Below, piece after piece: positions 10,760 to 24,084 of a stretch of DNA of 46,579 bases. The stretch lies in contig SJRY01000033.1 of assembly GCA_011319805.1 (NCBI GenBank), positions 1 to 46,579 of the forward strand. The letters run 5' to 3'. This stretch comes from Macrocybe gigantea. Lineage: Eukaryota > Basidiomycota > Agaricomycetes > Agaricales > Callistosporiaceae. The notes under the pieces are model-generated. The model was not told the DNA's origin, made no database searches, and saw only the letters and a program-made list of their open reading frames with translations. Made by a program: the position numbers and the translations under genes. Position 1 is the stretch's first letter; every line of letters starts with the position of its first letter.

Positions 10760-11735
10760 AGTGGCATATTTCCGAGGCTTTGTTGGACAGTTTCATCTGA
10801 TATATCCTTTCTGTCCACATCAGAAGCAGCAGCCTTCATGCCTCATCTGATCGACATCCATAGCATTAGGGTCAGCCTGTCCTTGAGCATTACCAGTCAC
10901 TGGTGCCAGAGTTTGCTCCTTAGGTGCCGTCATTCCTTGTGCCATTTTCTGAGTTTGTTTGGGAGCAAATCGCTCCTTCACACCAAATTCCTTTTAGGCC
11001 TGATGGTATTGTCGGTCCAGTTCCATTGCACATTTGTACCACCAGTCAATGTCCTCTTCATGGACATTTCCTAGTTTGATGATCCATCATCCAAGTGCCT
11101 GGTCAAGTCCATGTTTAAAGATGTCGATGAGTGTGATGTCGTTGTATTCTGTCAAGGGAGCCCAGCTCCGGAATTTGACAATGTAATCCTTGACCAGTCA
11201 TCAACATTGTGACAGTTTCTTAATCCGAATAATTGCATCGTTCTATGTTTCCATGGTCATGAAGAATTCCTTGGCTTCTGCCTTGAAATTCTTCCAATCT
11301 TTAAATGGTGGCAAGTGCCCGAGTGGATCCATTCTGATTTCCAGAGTGTTGGCTGTTGCCAGTGTGATGACACATCTGTGTTCCCAGTCATCATAGGTGG
11401 AGTGATATCCAAACTCCTGCCTGTGATTGTTCAATTCCGTTTTGAACTCTAGCCACTCTTGTAGCTTAGAGTCCATCCAGTTCTGTACTCAGTCAGCCTT
11501 GCCTCCCATAATCCATTGTAATGTGAAGGTGATCATATCCCATTTGTTTGTGATCTCCTCCTTGTCGAAGTAGACTTCCATTCATCGAAGCCAACTTCCG
11601 ATCACCCCTTTATATGGATCCAGCAGTTCCGATTTCATTCTTTTAGGTTTCTTGCCTAGATCTAATTCTTCCTTGATCATGTCAACCAAGTTCTGTGTCA
11701 TGGTCTGAAACTGTTCAGCCTGTTGTGGATTGTTT
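10760..11735 (-). pseudogene. gag: heavily decayed Ty3/gypsy gag on the minus strand
   Basis: Read from 11735 downward. An N-terminal helix region (A-E-Q-F-Q-T-M-T-Q) is followed by W-M-D-S-K-L-Q-E-W near 11475, P-P-F-K-D-W-K-N-F near 11305 and V-K-D-Y-I-V-K-F-R-S-W-A-P-L near 11190. D-I-F-K-H-G-L-D-Q-A-L lies near 11120. A damaged zinc knuckle near 10830 reads C-C-F-stop-C-G-Q-K-G-Y-I-R-stop-N-C. Both stops there are TGA, and the knuckle His is Tyr. All three changes are explained by C-to-T transitions. The gag is not closely related to the element at 1-6484 and is much older. No matching pol was found in the window. Confidence 0.75.
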
Positions 11736-13359
11736 CAGAGTGTCCCCCAGGCTAGGGTGATGGGGTTGGCAGTGAAGAGAGTGGTAAGGATGATTGTGAT
11801 AAAGGCGAGGAGAGCGGCAATAAGCTCCATCATGGATGTCATTCAGGGGTTTTGGGTCAGGGTTGTCAGTGGAGTCAAGGATAGAAGTGGAGTTCTGGAG
11901 GGTCTTCATCCCAGATGAAGTTACCCAGAATGTATTGGGGTGATAGTTCAGGGTAGTAGTTGGTCCAATACTTGTATTCGACTTTGACTACGTGATTTCG
12001 GAGGTGGAGGTTCTTTCAGATGAGAGTGTAACCAATATGTCGTCAGTAAAGGGGATTGTAGCAGATCTTTGTTCAGAAGAAAGCAAGGTTGGTAACCAGG
12101 CAATTATTTCTAATGGAGTAGTCAATTAGTACCATGCAGGTGGCACACAACCATCAACTCCTGCTTTGGTGTATCCGAGAAGAGAAGGGTGCCTGTCAAA
12201 CTGCGGAAGGGTTGGCTCGAATCTCTAAAGCTTTAGAGATGCCCCAAACAGCAGTTGAGGAAGGTTTTGTCATCTGAGATCCCAGCGGTCTGGCGATCCC
12301 TTTCTCATTTCGGATCAATAACACGTTCCTGACAATGATCTTCAGAGGGCATGTTTGAAAGGTAAAGTAGTGGGTGGGGACTGTCCACACATCTGAGTCC
12401 ATTAACCCCTTTTGCAGAAGGATGCCCCAGGTCAGCAATACTATCCGGTCTAGTGCACGGTGAGACTCTCTGAGGATTATCTCAGCACAGCCTTGTGATG
12501 CTCGATTTGGATAGGGTCAGGCTCAACGTTACCCCTAGTCCTGTCATACGTCCAAGTACTATGAGCAAGGCCTTCAGATGGGGGTTAACATGTGGTTGGT
12601 GTGGGGTGGGAATGGGGATTAAAACAAAAAGGTTAGTAATTGAAGAGAGTAGAGGTATAGTGACGCAGCAAGTTTCTAAAGTCGCATGGCTTTCAGGGCT
12701 GTCAGGCAATGAAGGAAGGGCAGCGGAGGAGGTAGAGAGCAATGAGTTCGGTAAGGTGCATGAAAGGGGAGCTTCAAGCTTTTGCTATGCAAAACCAATT
12801 CTGCATACAAGTCACTCAAGAGCGAGAAGTGGGGATGAGAATGCTAAAATTAGCCAGCTCGAAGCTGGTTTCTACAATACACATTCTGTCTATTTATACA
12901 TTTCACTACCTATGCACAGACCATGAACTACACATTGAGGGAGTATAGCTATTGGCTAATCGTTCTTTTGCTGACTGAGTGCCTTGCATTTTCCAGCAGA
13001 CAGTGAGTAATCCTAGACTTGGCATTGATGTATCCTGTCATGTGACTTTCTCATAGTTTCCTCGGATTTGTCTTGTGCTTCTTGTCCATCACATGACTGT
13101 TGTGGTCATGTATCCATTGTCATGGTGTCAAAATCGTAACATTGCCTTTGGCCTTGCAATGGTCCCATCTGAATTCACCATAGTCCTAGCCATATTTGGC
13201 ATTGTACGAATTGTCATTGCAAGTCCCAACCATTGCAGTGGGACATGCTGGTTGTCATCATGGCTGTGTGGTGGTTATTTTTATTGCTATCATCATCATC
13301 CCAGTGGCCGTCTTCTTTGTGTGGTTGGTCCCCAATTGCCTTGACTAAGCATAGTAGTA
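11736..13359. repeat. repeat-derived sequence with a possible minus-strand LTR
   Basis: No intact gene. On the minus strand the sequence beginning at 13141 reads TGTTACGATTTTGACACC, a typical LTR-like start. A TATAAATA-like box (about 12893-12902, minus strand) lies about 240 bases further on, upstream of the decayed gag. This would suit the 5' LTR of that old element, but I could not define the LTR end or find its second copy. Open frames at 12196-12438 and 12495-12926 show no recognisable protein. Confidence 0.3.
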
Positions 13360-13515
13360 TGCATGGCCCAGCTTCAGGCCATGAGCCAGGCCAAGCCGGG
13401 CCCAAATAGACCAAGCCAAGCCAAGCCCTACAGATGGCTTCATAGGGGCTTTGGCCTGGCCTAGGGTTCTGGAAAGCCAAAGCCAGGCCATCAGGCCATG
13501 GCTTTTTGACCTGGG
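13360..13515. repeat. GGCCAAGCC palindromic repeat, copy 1
   Basis: Dense in GGCCAAGCC, CCAGGCCAAG and GGCTTTGGC words. The words GGCTTTGGCCTGGCC and CCAAAGCCAGGCCAT face each other across a short loop (about 13448-13492), so a strong hairpin can form. A related copy lies at 13815-13920. Confidence 0.6.
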
Positions 13516-13814
13516 GGCAAGCGAGAAATTGGCAAATGGAGGGGTGAGTTTTTGCAACTTCAACCACAGAAAATGTGACATACTCACTATTGCCCATGCT
13601 TTCTGTGTACTATCAGTTGATTGGATCATTAGGATGTGCGTTTAAATGCACTGAATAGTGACGCTTTAAGCAACACACAAAAACTTCGATGAAATAAGCC
13701 AACGAGTGCGATCCTTAGAGGTTTTTGAAGGTCAGTGACTTCATTTGAGTTGAGTTGTGCCAAAACTCAACAGAATTTTAAGCCAGAAAATTTTAGTTAT
13801 TTTACATATCAAAG

Positions 13815-13920
13815 CCATGGCCTGGGCCAAGCCAAGCTAAGGCCAAGCTGTAATTGATGGCTTTGGCCTGGCCTGAGGGTTGGGGAAGCCAAAGCTGCCT
13901 CAGGCCAAGCCAAATGGTGC
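13815..13920. repeat. GGCCAAGCC palindromic repeat, copy 2
   Basis: A second, shorter and diverged copy of the element at 13360-13515. The same GGCTTTGGCCTGGCCT word is followed by an AGGGTT-like spacer and GAAGCCAAAGC. The outer parts also contain inverted GCCAAGCC words. Confidence 0.6.
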
Positions 13921-14689
13921 ACTTTGTTACAAGAAGTGACAGACACCTCATCTGGGTGTGCTATAGAATGTGCAGCCAGTACTGCATACAACTATAAAGT
14001 AGGGGAAGATGACAGAGCTACATGTACTACATTGATTACATACTGTTACATATACTTCTTTTTTTCTGATGGAGTGTGAGGGATGATATGTATTATGATT
14101 CTTATTTGATTGATACTTGAAGAAAAAATGAAAGAAAAGGTGGGGAAATGGTGGAAACAGCTTGCTCATTATTGCAAATAGCAAGTGTGAAGGTTTTTGA
14201 TGGCACTGACAGCCATGAGAGAGTGTTTGATAGATGCAGTAACCATTGGCAATGAAAAGTAGGAGGTGCCAGAGCTGTCATATACATTATTGGTGTCACA
14301 CAGGTGACAGGAGGTGTGGGTGCTGGACTCTGAGCCAAAGTCGGTGGGACAGTTCGACAAGTAAGAGAAATCAGCATATTTTGCACCAATTGGTGGTCAA
14401 TGGGTGATGGAATCATCCCACTAAAGTGTGGGAAACTGTGGGCCTGACAGGTGGACAAACAGGTGCCATACAGATCTTCCGCATACTTCCTCCATCTGAT
14501 GGCCCCCGACTACAAAGGGCAACAGTGGAACTTCTGCCTGATATCTTTTCCGATGATTTTCAAAAGCCAGGTGCATTACTTCTCAATTGTTGCCATGTAA
14601 GAAATGTAACTCATTCTAGTAGACAGTCAAAGGGGGGATGATGACTGTGAGCCTTTTGGTTTCCTTTCATAGCCTGCTGTATTGACGGT
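13921..14689. other. CpG-poor stretch without a recognised gene
   Basis: Open frames at 14102-14458 (minus) and 14426-14641 (plus) exist, but neither has recognisable motifs. Base composition suggests decayed repeat sequence. Confidence 0.4.
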
Positions 14690-14860
14690 TGTATTCAGTG
14701 TATTCAGTATTAGGTGAGTGATGGGAAGTCATGACTCCAGCTTCAATGGCAGCTCTTTTAGCGCAGGGATCACCTAGCAATATAAGTCCATCTCCTTGGT
14801 GAGATCACATTTCTGATTCGACATGAATAATGATTGACTATTGCACCCTAGCAAGACTCA
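14690..14860. repeat. diverged direct repeat, copy A
   Basis: Shares a backbone with 15128-15285: TTGTATTCAGT at the left, then CTTGGTGAGATCA, an ATGAATAATG-like stretch and GCACCCTAG at the right. It may be a short interspersed element, but I could not find convincing pol III box A and box B motifs. Confidence 0.45.
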
Positions 14861-15070
14861 GGACAGAGGACCTCAGATCTCACCACCCAAAACTATAGTC
14901 TCCCTCACTTCTACTCCCTTACCATCTATGCCTGCACTGGATGGAGTGTTACACAACATCACTGTACGGGACAAGATCTGAACCCTTATAGAAGACCTCC
15001 CATACAGTGCCATGCAATGTGGCACATCACGCTCTGAAGATGCATACACAATATCCAACACTTGTGAGCA

Positions 15071-15081
15071 TTATTATTATA

Positions 15082-15111
<30 letters not shown>
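15071..15111. repeat. (ATT)n microsatellite
   Basis: About thirteen TTA/ATT triplets with one interruption (TAATTA near 15080). It directly precedes repeat copy B, which read on the minus strand would then end in an (AAT)n tail. Confidence 0.9.
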
Positions 15112-15112
<1 letters not shown>

Positions 15113-15127
15113 TATCATGGCCTGACC

Positions 15128-15285
15128 ATTGTATTCAGTTTCCTGGGGTGAGGCAGTTTTTTTATTGGGTGTGCAGCCATCCTGCAGCCATTCCAGCAGC
15201 AAACCTCCATCCACTTGGTGAGATCATGTTCTGGCTCAAACGTGAATAGTGGTGACTTTGCACCCTAGTGAGAAGCAGTACCATG
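15128..15285. repeat. diverged direct repeat, copy B
   Basis: Second copy of the repeat at 14690-14860, with TTGTATTCAGT, CTTGGTGAGATCA and GCACCCTAG in the same order and spacing. The adjacent (ATT)n tract suggests a tailed retroposed element. Confidence 0.45.
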
Positions 15286-15503
15286 TATCTCCTGGTGCTG
15301 TCATCGACCAGCAGTCACCTGTAAGCCTGGCTTACAGCACTTGCATGATGAGGCTGACTGACCACTGGAGACTGATGTACTCATGTAATCGCATTGCTTA
15401 CTCATATGACATGCACTATATATACTGCTAGCTATGATCGAGGAATCCAATCCCCCCTTTGTGACTGTTCTCCCCTGTTCCCTGTTAGTGTTGCACACAA
15501 CAT

Positions 15504-16204
15504 GTGCTTCCATCACCACATGAAATGAGTATACCTCACAAACTTGATGATGCTTCTACTCATTGGTTCAGACTCTTCATTCATCACATCCACTTACGGG
15601 ATTATCTGCAGCCATTCACTGCTACTGAGACTTTTGTGGTAGACTACCAAGGGGAGTCCATGGTCATGAGCTGTCTTGCAGTCGTACATGAAATGCATGA
15701 TGTTTGTCTCACTGCCACAGGAGTTTAGCGATATCTCTTTGGCTTCATGGTTCATGAGGGAGCTGCTGGAGCTGCTGCTCCCACGCCATTATCATGGCTG
15801 AAGACACAACTGCTTGGTGAACAGTTCCAAAGTGAAAGACTCAAATGTATCTTCAGCTTTTATCACAGAAATTTATAGAAGTTAAAGAAGAAAGGGTATC
15901 TTTTGAAAGTGTCAGAGATGCTACAAGGCAAGAACTTTATAATGAAGATTCTGAAATGTTTCCAATAGGAGCAACATATGCTGCAGTTGGAGACTTGGCT
16001 TTCAAGATGTTGCAATCAGACAATATTATTGGAGAGTCATACTTGACTTGTTTAAACTGTGATGAAACTACAGAGCCAAAGCTGAACAGCAAACTCAAGT
16101 ATAAACTTGATGCAGACTTTAGAACACCATCTTCAACATCTAAGTGGATATCTAAGCTTGAGAAACCAACACAAAAGAAATGTACATACATCATGTTCAA
16201 ATAA
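15504..16204 (+). pseudogene. fragment of a mobile-element-associated protein with zinc-ribbon-like Cys pair
   Basis: The first part, in frame 3 from 15504, ends at TAG 15726. The same frame continues with a protein-like stretch (R-Y-L-F-G-F-M-V-H, then L-L-G-E-Q-F-Q-S-E-R-L-K) until about 15895. A one-base frame change then leads into the 15845-16204 frame: E-V-K-E-E-R-V-S-F-E-S-V-R-D-A, then Y-L-T-C-L-N-C-D-E-T. From memory this matches a widespread agaricomycete hypothetical family in which a second Cys pair follows, as in ubiquitin-hydrolase-like zinc ribbons. Here only one Cys of that pair remains and the protein stops soon after, so the fragment is truncated. It looks less decayed than its surroundings. 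Confidence 0.45.
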
Positions 16205-16546
16205 TATGGTAAAACAGATATTAGCGCGTCCTTCTTGTAGAATTTCCTGTTGCAATGTTGACAAATAGGTGGCATAATCACAGTCCCAACGTTGCAGGAT
16301 AGAGCAAAGGGCAAGGAATTGCGGGGGTGTGGACGGCGTGGTGACAACTTCTCAAGACAGCAACAAAAATACGAGGCATCTTTGTAGGCGGGGAAGTCGC
16401 GTGCCAGGTGTGTCACAGAATCTAAAAAAACATGTCCACTTCCTATTTCTACGCTCGCGATGCCTTGTTTCGATAAGTGATGAGAAACCAGCGAGACACC
16501 ATATCCCGGAAAATCGATGTGCGGAACATGCAAATGACATCATGTC

Positions 16547-18114
16547 CTAGAGGTCTGGAATTTGCGAAAATATCGGTTGACTCATGGCGCTACGTGACGA
16601 CTTGGTGACGCATATGCCTTCAAGTTGAGCCTACAAGGAGTTACGATCGTCATACCTCGTTCCTGCACGGCAGAAATTCACTCACTGCAAAGGGCGACCT
16701 CATCAACGTCGACTGCCCAGATTTGCGCTTGAATCGTGCAAGACGGTCCAAAGACGGTGTTGGATTATCGAGTACAAGAGGGAGAGTGTTTGATTGTTTG
16801 AAGGCCACGAATCTCGGAGGTGCTAATAGCCGGGCCGGTGTGACGATAGCAGGAAGTCCGGACTCCCGATTCTTGCATGAAATCTTGTCGCATGCTTTCG
16901 AGTGTCGCAGAGACATTCTGGCGGGGATCCATGCTGGGTGCTGGAATCGTCGAGGGGCGCGAAGAAGCACGTGTATGCGCGTCGGAGCTGGATGGATAAA
17001 CGTTTTAACCTTCAGATTGAAAACAAAAACAAAAACAAAAATAGAAATTTGGTGGAATTGACGACATACACAGTTCACACGCCATGCCATTGCCTTCAGC
17101 ATCTGCTGCGCCGAGGGTTCGCGCGAGGAGACGTTCGGCTTGATGCAGCATTCGTTGATGTTCGGCGTGCGAGATGTATGGCGGTGCCGGGGACGGGGAA
17201 CGAGATTGAGGTGGTGTTGAGGCATTGCTCCGGGAATCTTCTGCTTCTTCTCCGTCGTCCTCTTCTTCGCATTCGCCGTCTGGAGCTTCATCTTCATCGT
17301 CGTCATCACTTTTATCTTCATCGTACGAATCGTCGTCCTCGTCCTCGCCTTCGGTGTCGCAGTCATGCTCAACGTCGCCATCGGCATCATTGCTTCTCTG
17401 AGAAAGAATATCCTCGGTATCGTCCCTCTTGCCCATATCTTCAATTCTAATCGATCGACCGCAAATAACACTTTCGAACGGGCCGATGCGATGCTAGGCC
17501 CAACCAGAATGGCCATATATGCGCGTGCCGTGTGCCGATTTTGCTCAGAATCCCTTGCTATGTGCTCTAGACTTGAAGAGCGCCTGGCCAAGGCAGTAGA
17601 CAGCGCAGTAAAAGTGGTGTTGAGATGCGATGTGAGGGTGTCGAATGACTGGAGCAGATCATCGCGTTGTTTAGTCGCTCGTGTACTAGACTACGGATTC
17701 AAAGATCAACTAAACATATTGAAAGCGAAATGGATGCCACGTACATTCGTACTGGGGATTCGTGAAAGCTGTGCGATTGGGCTGACGACAAAACATTGAT
17801 ACCTCGTGAACAAACCAACCTCCGTTAGGAGCACTCGAGCTCATCACTCACAATGGTATTTGACCCTTCAAGAATAGAACGTGTCCAAGCAAGCCCGCAG
17901 CGAGTTTGGCCGCTACTTCGTCTGTGATAACTTCCAAGTCCAAACGTACTATCGGTAGTTTACATGGCGTATGTCGTTCCCGAGGTTGTTCTTCGGAGCT
18001 TTGGCTATTTGTTGTTGAGCTCTGACGTTTCTGTGTAGGTGTTACCTTGTAGATTGGACGATCCGAAGGTCGAGAGTTGCTGGGTGGTGAAAGAGAGGGT
18101 GCAAGCAACGGCAT
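16547..18114 (-). CDS. putative p31comet (MAD2L1-binding protein)-like protein
   Basis: Exons in phase are 18114-17852, 17781-17745, 17690-17070 and 16987-16686, with a possible last exon 16630-16547. The reading includes L-L-G-H-V-L-F-L-K-G-Q-I-P, then F-P-I-A-Q-L-S-R-I-P, then L-Q-S-F-D-T-L-T-S-H-L and A-Y-M-A-I-L-V-G-P-S. A long acidic insert (about 17430-17230) and a late L-L-R-A-P-R-R-F-Q-H-P-A-W-I-P block follow. The order LxxxLxxRxQxPxPxxQL, helix, LxxLLG resembles metazoan p31comet, the HORMA protein that helps TRIP13 open Mad2 and silence the spindle checkpoint. This assignment is from remembered motifs only. Two frame breaks sit in C3 (17432-17434) and G4 (16923-16926) runs and are each mended by one base. 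The C-terminus is unresolved: the exon sum still misses the frame, so another indel is likely. Confidence 0.45.
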
Positions 18115-18504
18115 TTGAGGAAGTTGATGGATGGCGGAAAAAGGTTACGTACAATAATCAGGTGACCGCGACAGCGGGTCACGCGATGCTAATGGACGCG
18201 ACGCGATTGAGGCTCGAGGAAATTCAGGTTCTCAAAAATGAGAAACCAACAAGCTTGGCCGCTCTAAAGCCTCTGTAGTAAAGCTATGCTGAATTTGTGA
18301 AATTATTCCCATGGTCCTCTTATGCGTAACACTCGGCGTTTGCTGGGCATCAGACACGGTCAAGCGTCGTTCATTGCCAGAGGCCAAACGCTTCTGTGTA
18401 CCCAGGGAAACCAGCCCCAGAAGTATGGAACTTGTGCCCACATATAGCGATCGACTCATTTCTACAGCCGAAATGTCTTCCGGCACGCCGTTCATTGTGG
18501 CCAC

Positions 18505-19218
18505 TTATGAATCTGTCCCCTTGGAGCTATCGTCGATCGTCGAGTGGGCTTCCAGTCTTTTGGCCACGCATCCGTATATTATTCTGGTTGTTCCTTGCCC
18601 AGTTATCACAGAACTGCCTCCCGCTCTCACTTTCGAAGCCAGTAGGTCCTTAGCTTTGTTCAGCGGTATCGAAAAGTGAGGTGCGGAAGTCAGCAACGAA
18701 AGAAGCAGATATGCTGTCAATATCTGTTGCGACGTGGGAGTTGCAACAACCCCACCCGAAGCGGTAGAGATACTGGATGCAGGAGGAGACGATGGTGTTG
18801 CAGAAAGCGCTGATAAGGACTGGAGGTGTGCACTAGATAGAAGGATGGTAAAACTCACAGCACTAGCGGGGTTGACCACTCACATCATCTGCTTTGCTCG
18901 AGGAGGGTTGTTGGCAGTTGTGATCAGGTCGGTGGAAGTATCAAAAGTGTGACCAGGCATGATGAGGTCGCCAACTGTAAGCCATATCCTCGCCTTGATA
19001 CAGATCTATCACCCCGGGCACGATATATGATCCAAGAAACTTACAACAATACGTTCAACTTCAGCATTGACCTTGAATTTTGAGGGAACACTGGTGGACG
19101 ATGCCGGGTGAACGGATGACTGAGGTGCATTCTGCTCGGTACGAAAAGAGGATGCTTTACCGCCGAGCCATACACTTCTGGAGACGCGATGCAAGTCTGC
19201 GCTAGCTGCTGCAGGCAT
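18505..19218 (-). CDS. uncharacterised small protein
   Basis: Exons are 19218-19045, 18974-18884 and 18819-18505, with GTAAGT and GTGAGT donors and CAG acceptors, for about 193 residues. The ATG at 19218 opens M-P-A-A-A-S-A-D-L. The middle carries G-D-L-I-M-P-G-H-T-F-D. A conserved-looking C-terminal segment (I-L-T-A-Y-L-L-L-S-L-L, then G-Q-G-T-T-R-I-I-Y-G-C-V-A-K-R-L) suggests a compact helical, perhaps winged-helix-like, domain. Keeping the reading in phase needs one extra base at each edge of exon 2, where the acceptor reads CAG-TTGG and the donor ATGAT-GTGAGT. An open frame runs on to 18232 after the TAA but looks non-coding. Confidence 0.45.
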
Positions 19219-19569
19219 ACTAATGGAGAGCAACTGTGCTCGCGACTGGGGTTGGTGGTCGGGCTAGGACATATGCAGTGAAACGGATGTAACGGTACTA
19301 GCGCCTCAAGTTTGAGATTCATGATCCCATCGATTGCAAAGAGAATCAATTTAGAACTGTGATCGTACTATGCATGTTAACGTTTTTGCAAACGGTATAC
19401 TACCGTTATTACACTGCTGAATGGACACTGAACCCATTATCGTCGACCCCTTAGTGAGTAGGAACCTCGGGCTTGAGAAATCTAACATCGAACCCTCACT
19501 GTCGAAGGCTCATAGCCTAGCGTACCCGACAGCATCGACATCGAGGTAATCGGCCAGTCTTCTTCGTTG
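19219..19569. other. upstream region of the 18.5-19.2 kb gene
   Basis: No gene recognised. It lies 5' of the minus-strand gene starting at 19218 and downstream of the unclear coding region at 19570-20871, so it probably carries promoter and terminator sequence. Confidence 0.4.
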
Positions 19570-20871
19570 GAAAGATGCTCATACAACTGATATCACGAGT
19601 CGGCGATGATGATGTTGGCAACCCGACTGTGTGTCGCGTGGCGATTTGATCTTGATGAGAATAAAAGCACGGATGAAGGACGTACTAAGGTATCCAACGT
19701 CGAGAATTCCACAGCAGTGAATGCAATCGAAGGATAAGTGCTGGTATGTGGGTACGTATCGTCGCTCGCCTGCGTGTAAAACATCTATGAGCGAGACTGC
19801 TACCTTCATGACCGTAACGGTACTTACCACCAAGAGCCCACGCGCGCGTTGCCAGCAACTCTGATGGCCGAATTTTCGTTCTCTGATCACGAGCTTCGCT
19901 AGTGACTCCCTACATTGCGAGAGCGAGAGGTGTCGGTCGGTCGCGATATGAGGAACATAGGATGAGGATCTCGTCTGACTTACTCCTCATCCCCGGCCAC
20001 TCATGCAAGTGCATTCCAAGCGATGAAGAGGGGCCGATGATGCAGGCACCCTTTCACCAGTTCTTCCTGCTGTGTTACGGCCCCCAAACATCTCGATGAG
20101 CTCTTCCTGAATCTAGTCGACATCAGATTGGTATAACTGTTATTATACAAGGAGAGACAAACCGAGGAAATATCGTAAGATGATATCGTGTAACTTGAAG
20201 CTCGTCTATGGAGCTGCTGCGGAGACTTCTGCTGAGTGCGGCGGCAGTGTGATGACGTGCTCCTTGAATGTTATACAGTGACGCGTTAAGCTAGCATCGG
20301 TGTTGTTATCGGTAACTGGGTGAGGGAGTTCGTTAGCAATTGGGAGAATACGGACGAAACAAAAAGCTTACCAGACTTCACATTCCCGCTCCTGCCTACC
20401 CACCTCAACCTCTCTCCCAACTCGAACGAGCCTTCTTGACACCTCACCTTTGTCCCCTACTCCTGCTTCTCCATCCTTCAACACCAGAATACTCGTCTGC
20501 TCTTCCCTCAAAACCATACACTCGGCATTCAATCTCACATCCGTCGACTCCGGGATACGGAAATACTATGCTGGCGATGCAGTTGGCACCTCACGGTGTC
20601 GAGCTTCCCTCTCCTTCGTTGCTTGGTCTTCCTCTTGTGGTGCTGACATCAGAGTTGTCGTTGGCCATACGACACCACACGGGTACATGTGACGGTTGGT
20701 ATCACCAAGCGGGTCTGCGCCAACATTCAACTTCGTGTTGACACTCCTTGCGGGGTTTCGCTCTGGGCGCTCCGGGCGAGTCTCATTTCTTTCACGTGGA
20801 CGAGGGGCCTTGGGTTTAGACATGGCGGCCGTCGTCGTCGTCGCGGATCTTTTGGAAGTGCGAGTTGGCAT
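19570..20871 (-). CDS. probable multi-exon gene, structure unresolved
   Basis: An ATG at 20871 opens a basic Pro/Arg-rich N-terminus (K-P-K-A-P-R-P-R-E-R-N-E-T). It is followed in the same frame by a Glu-rich stretch and, after a TAG at 20568, by D-V-R-L-N-A-E-C-M-V-L-R-E-E-Q and V-S-R-R-L-V-R-V-G-R-E-V-E. That part ends at a GTAAGC donor near 20372. Further down, I-T-F-K-E-H-V-I-T-L-P-P (about 20260) and I-Q-E-E-L-I-E-M-F-G-G-R (about 20110) look like exon pieces. I could not assemble a full phase-consistent model, and I do not recognise the protein. It may contain indels like its neighbours. Confidence 0.3.
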
Positions 20872-21487
20872 CGCAGTCCCGGGATCAAGCGGTTGGCTCC
20901 TGTCTGCCCTTTGTTTCCGCGTTGTGTTCGCAGGAGAGGAGGATGGTCACAATCAATGTGGTATCCTGGGTAAAGAAGAATGATGTCGTGGTTACTGAAA
21001 GGGCCTACAGCGAGTGCAGGAGTCACCTTGTCCACATGTGATACAGAAGGGTGATTAGCGAACACGTCAAGTTGATACACATTGCGGAACACAATACGCT
21101 ATGCAGGCAAAGATATGAATGCCATTCAAGTGCACTGGTCCCTTTGTGCATGTCGATAGGTGTACCTGGATGTTTCGGTTAATGCAATTAGGATAATTGC
21201 GTCAATTGTCGAGCTGTGCGGGTTCAACGGGGCTGGAGGGAGATCAGGAGTCGAGGAACCGAAGATGCGGAGAGACATACGAGATTTCAGTGAACATTGA
21301 CAGCCAAGTTCATCACCATGGCGAGTGCTAAGCAACAAGGACGGTAACCTAGCGAATGGACTTCCAAAAAAGGACAGGCTGTTGTTTCCCATATCATTAC
21401 ATACCATTCCGTACTTAAACGCTTTTTTGTCCTTATTGTCCTCCTCGCCTTTCTTCCTTCCTCCGTCTTCCTCTCTTCTCGTTCCCA
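20872..21487. promoter_or_regulatory. divergent intergenic region with CT-rich tract
   Basis: Lies between the minus-strand gene starting at 20871 and the MAP kinase starting at 21488. A pyrimidine-rich tract (about 21429-21481, CCTTCCTCCGTC-like) just before the kinase ATG is typical of fungal core promoters. Other open frames here are shadows. Confidence 0.4.
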
Positions 21488-23116
<1,629 letters not shown>

Positions 23117-23937
23117 ATGACTTTTTTTTTTCCGCCTTGTTTCTATCAAGGTAGGAGCTTGATCGCACAACATCTATTGTTTCCGATATGCTGATCATAT
23201 TTTTTTCTCAATGCTGCAGTATCCGCATGTACAGTTCGGGGAGGATAAATATGGAAAACAAAGTGATACCCCGTGTTCAGTCACAATTGCAGGCACAAAG
23301 GAATCTTGGCACTTCAATCCACGCTCATTGTCCCCTTTTTTTTCACCCGCTCCAGATTGTTTCTCTTCCTTTCTCTAGGCTCTTTTCGGTTGTTTCCTCT
23401 TTTGTATCACAGGGCTCAACACGACTACGCGTTCGGCTCTCGTGCACCTGGAGATGCACGCTCCTTTGGGATACATGTCATTATATGTATTTCATAAGGA
23501 CTGGAGATGAGGACATGTCGCCGTCACGCATCTTTTAACTTTTGGATCTTTCATACTGCACGTTTTGTTTGTTGGAACATGACGTCGCATGTTCTTGCGT
23601 TTTGGTTTTTGTTGGACGGACTGGCATTTCTTTTTCATTGTTGTTTTTACGATCTTTTCGCTCCTTACACCACGTTCATGTCATTTTTCTTGCCTTATTC
23701 TCGTCTCATACTGTGTCTGCTGTCTCATCTCGCTGCTTTAATAGATGTTTTCGGCTCTCCGAATCGAAGGCCCCCAAGGCCATCATCAGGATTGTGTTCC
23801 AAACGGACGACATTCACGAATTTAGAGTTTGTTGAGAAGACATCGGTTCTCAGTGTGAGAGTTGAAACACATGTGCTACCAAAAATGAAGTAGACAATAT
23901 GCTGTACATAGGAATGACGGTCGTCATACTATCCTGA
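23117..23937. other. 3' flank of the MAP kinase gene, no gene recognised
   Basis: T-rich sequence with long T runs (23122-23130) that fits a 3' UTR and downstream region. Open frames at 23188-23538 and 23507-23893 have hydrophobic low-complexity translations caused by T-richness and no motifs. Confidence 0.5.
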
Positions 23938-24084
23938 CCCCACACATCGGCCAGACCCACCTTTCGTCCAGTCACGCTTTTTGGCAAGAAATGATGTGAC
24001 AATACCGTGACAGGTGGCCGAACGGAGCTTTCCGATTGGCTTGGCCAAAAGGTAGGTCCTGGCGATGTGTGGGTCCAGGATAGT
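23938..24084. mobile_element. MITE-like palindromic element
   Basis: The left end ACTATCCTGACCCCACACAT and the right end, read on the minus strand, ACTATCCTGGACCCACACAT match for about 37 bases with small gaps. The element is about 147 bases with terminal inverted repeats and almost no internal sequence, as in miniature inverted-repeat transposable elements. I saw no clear target-site duplication. It encodes nothing. Confidence 0.6.
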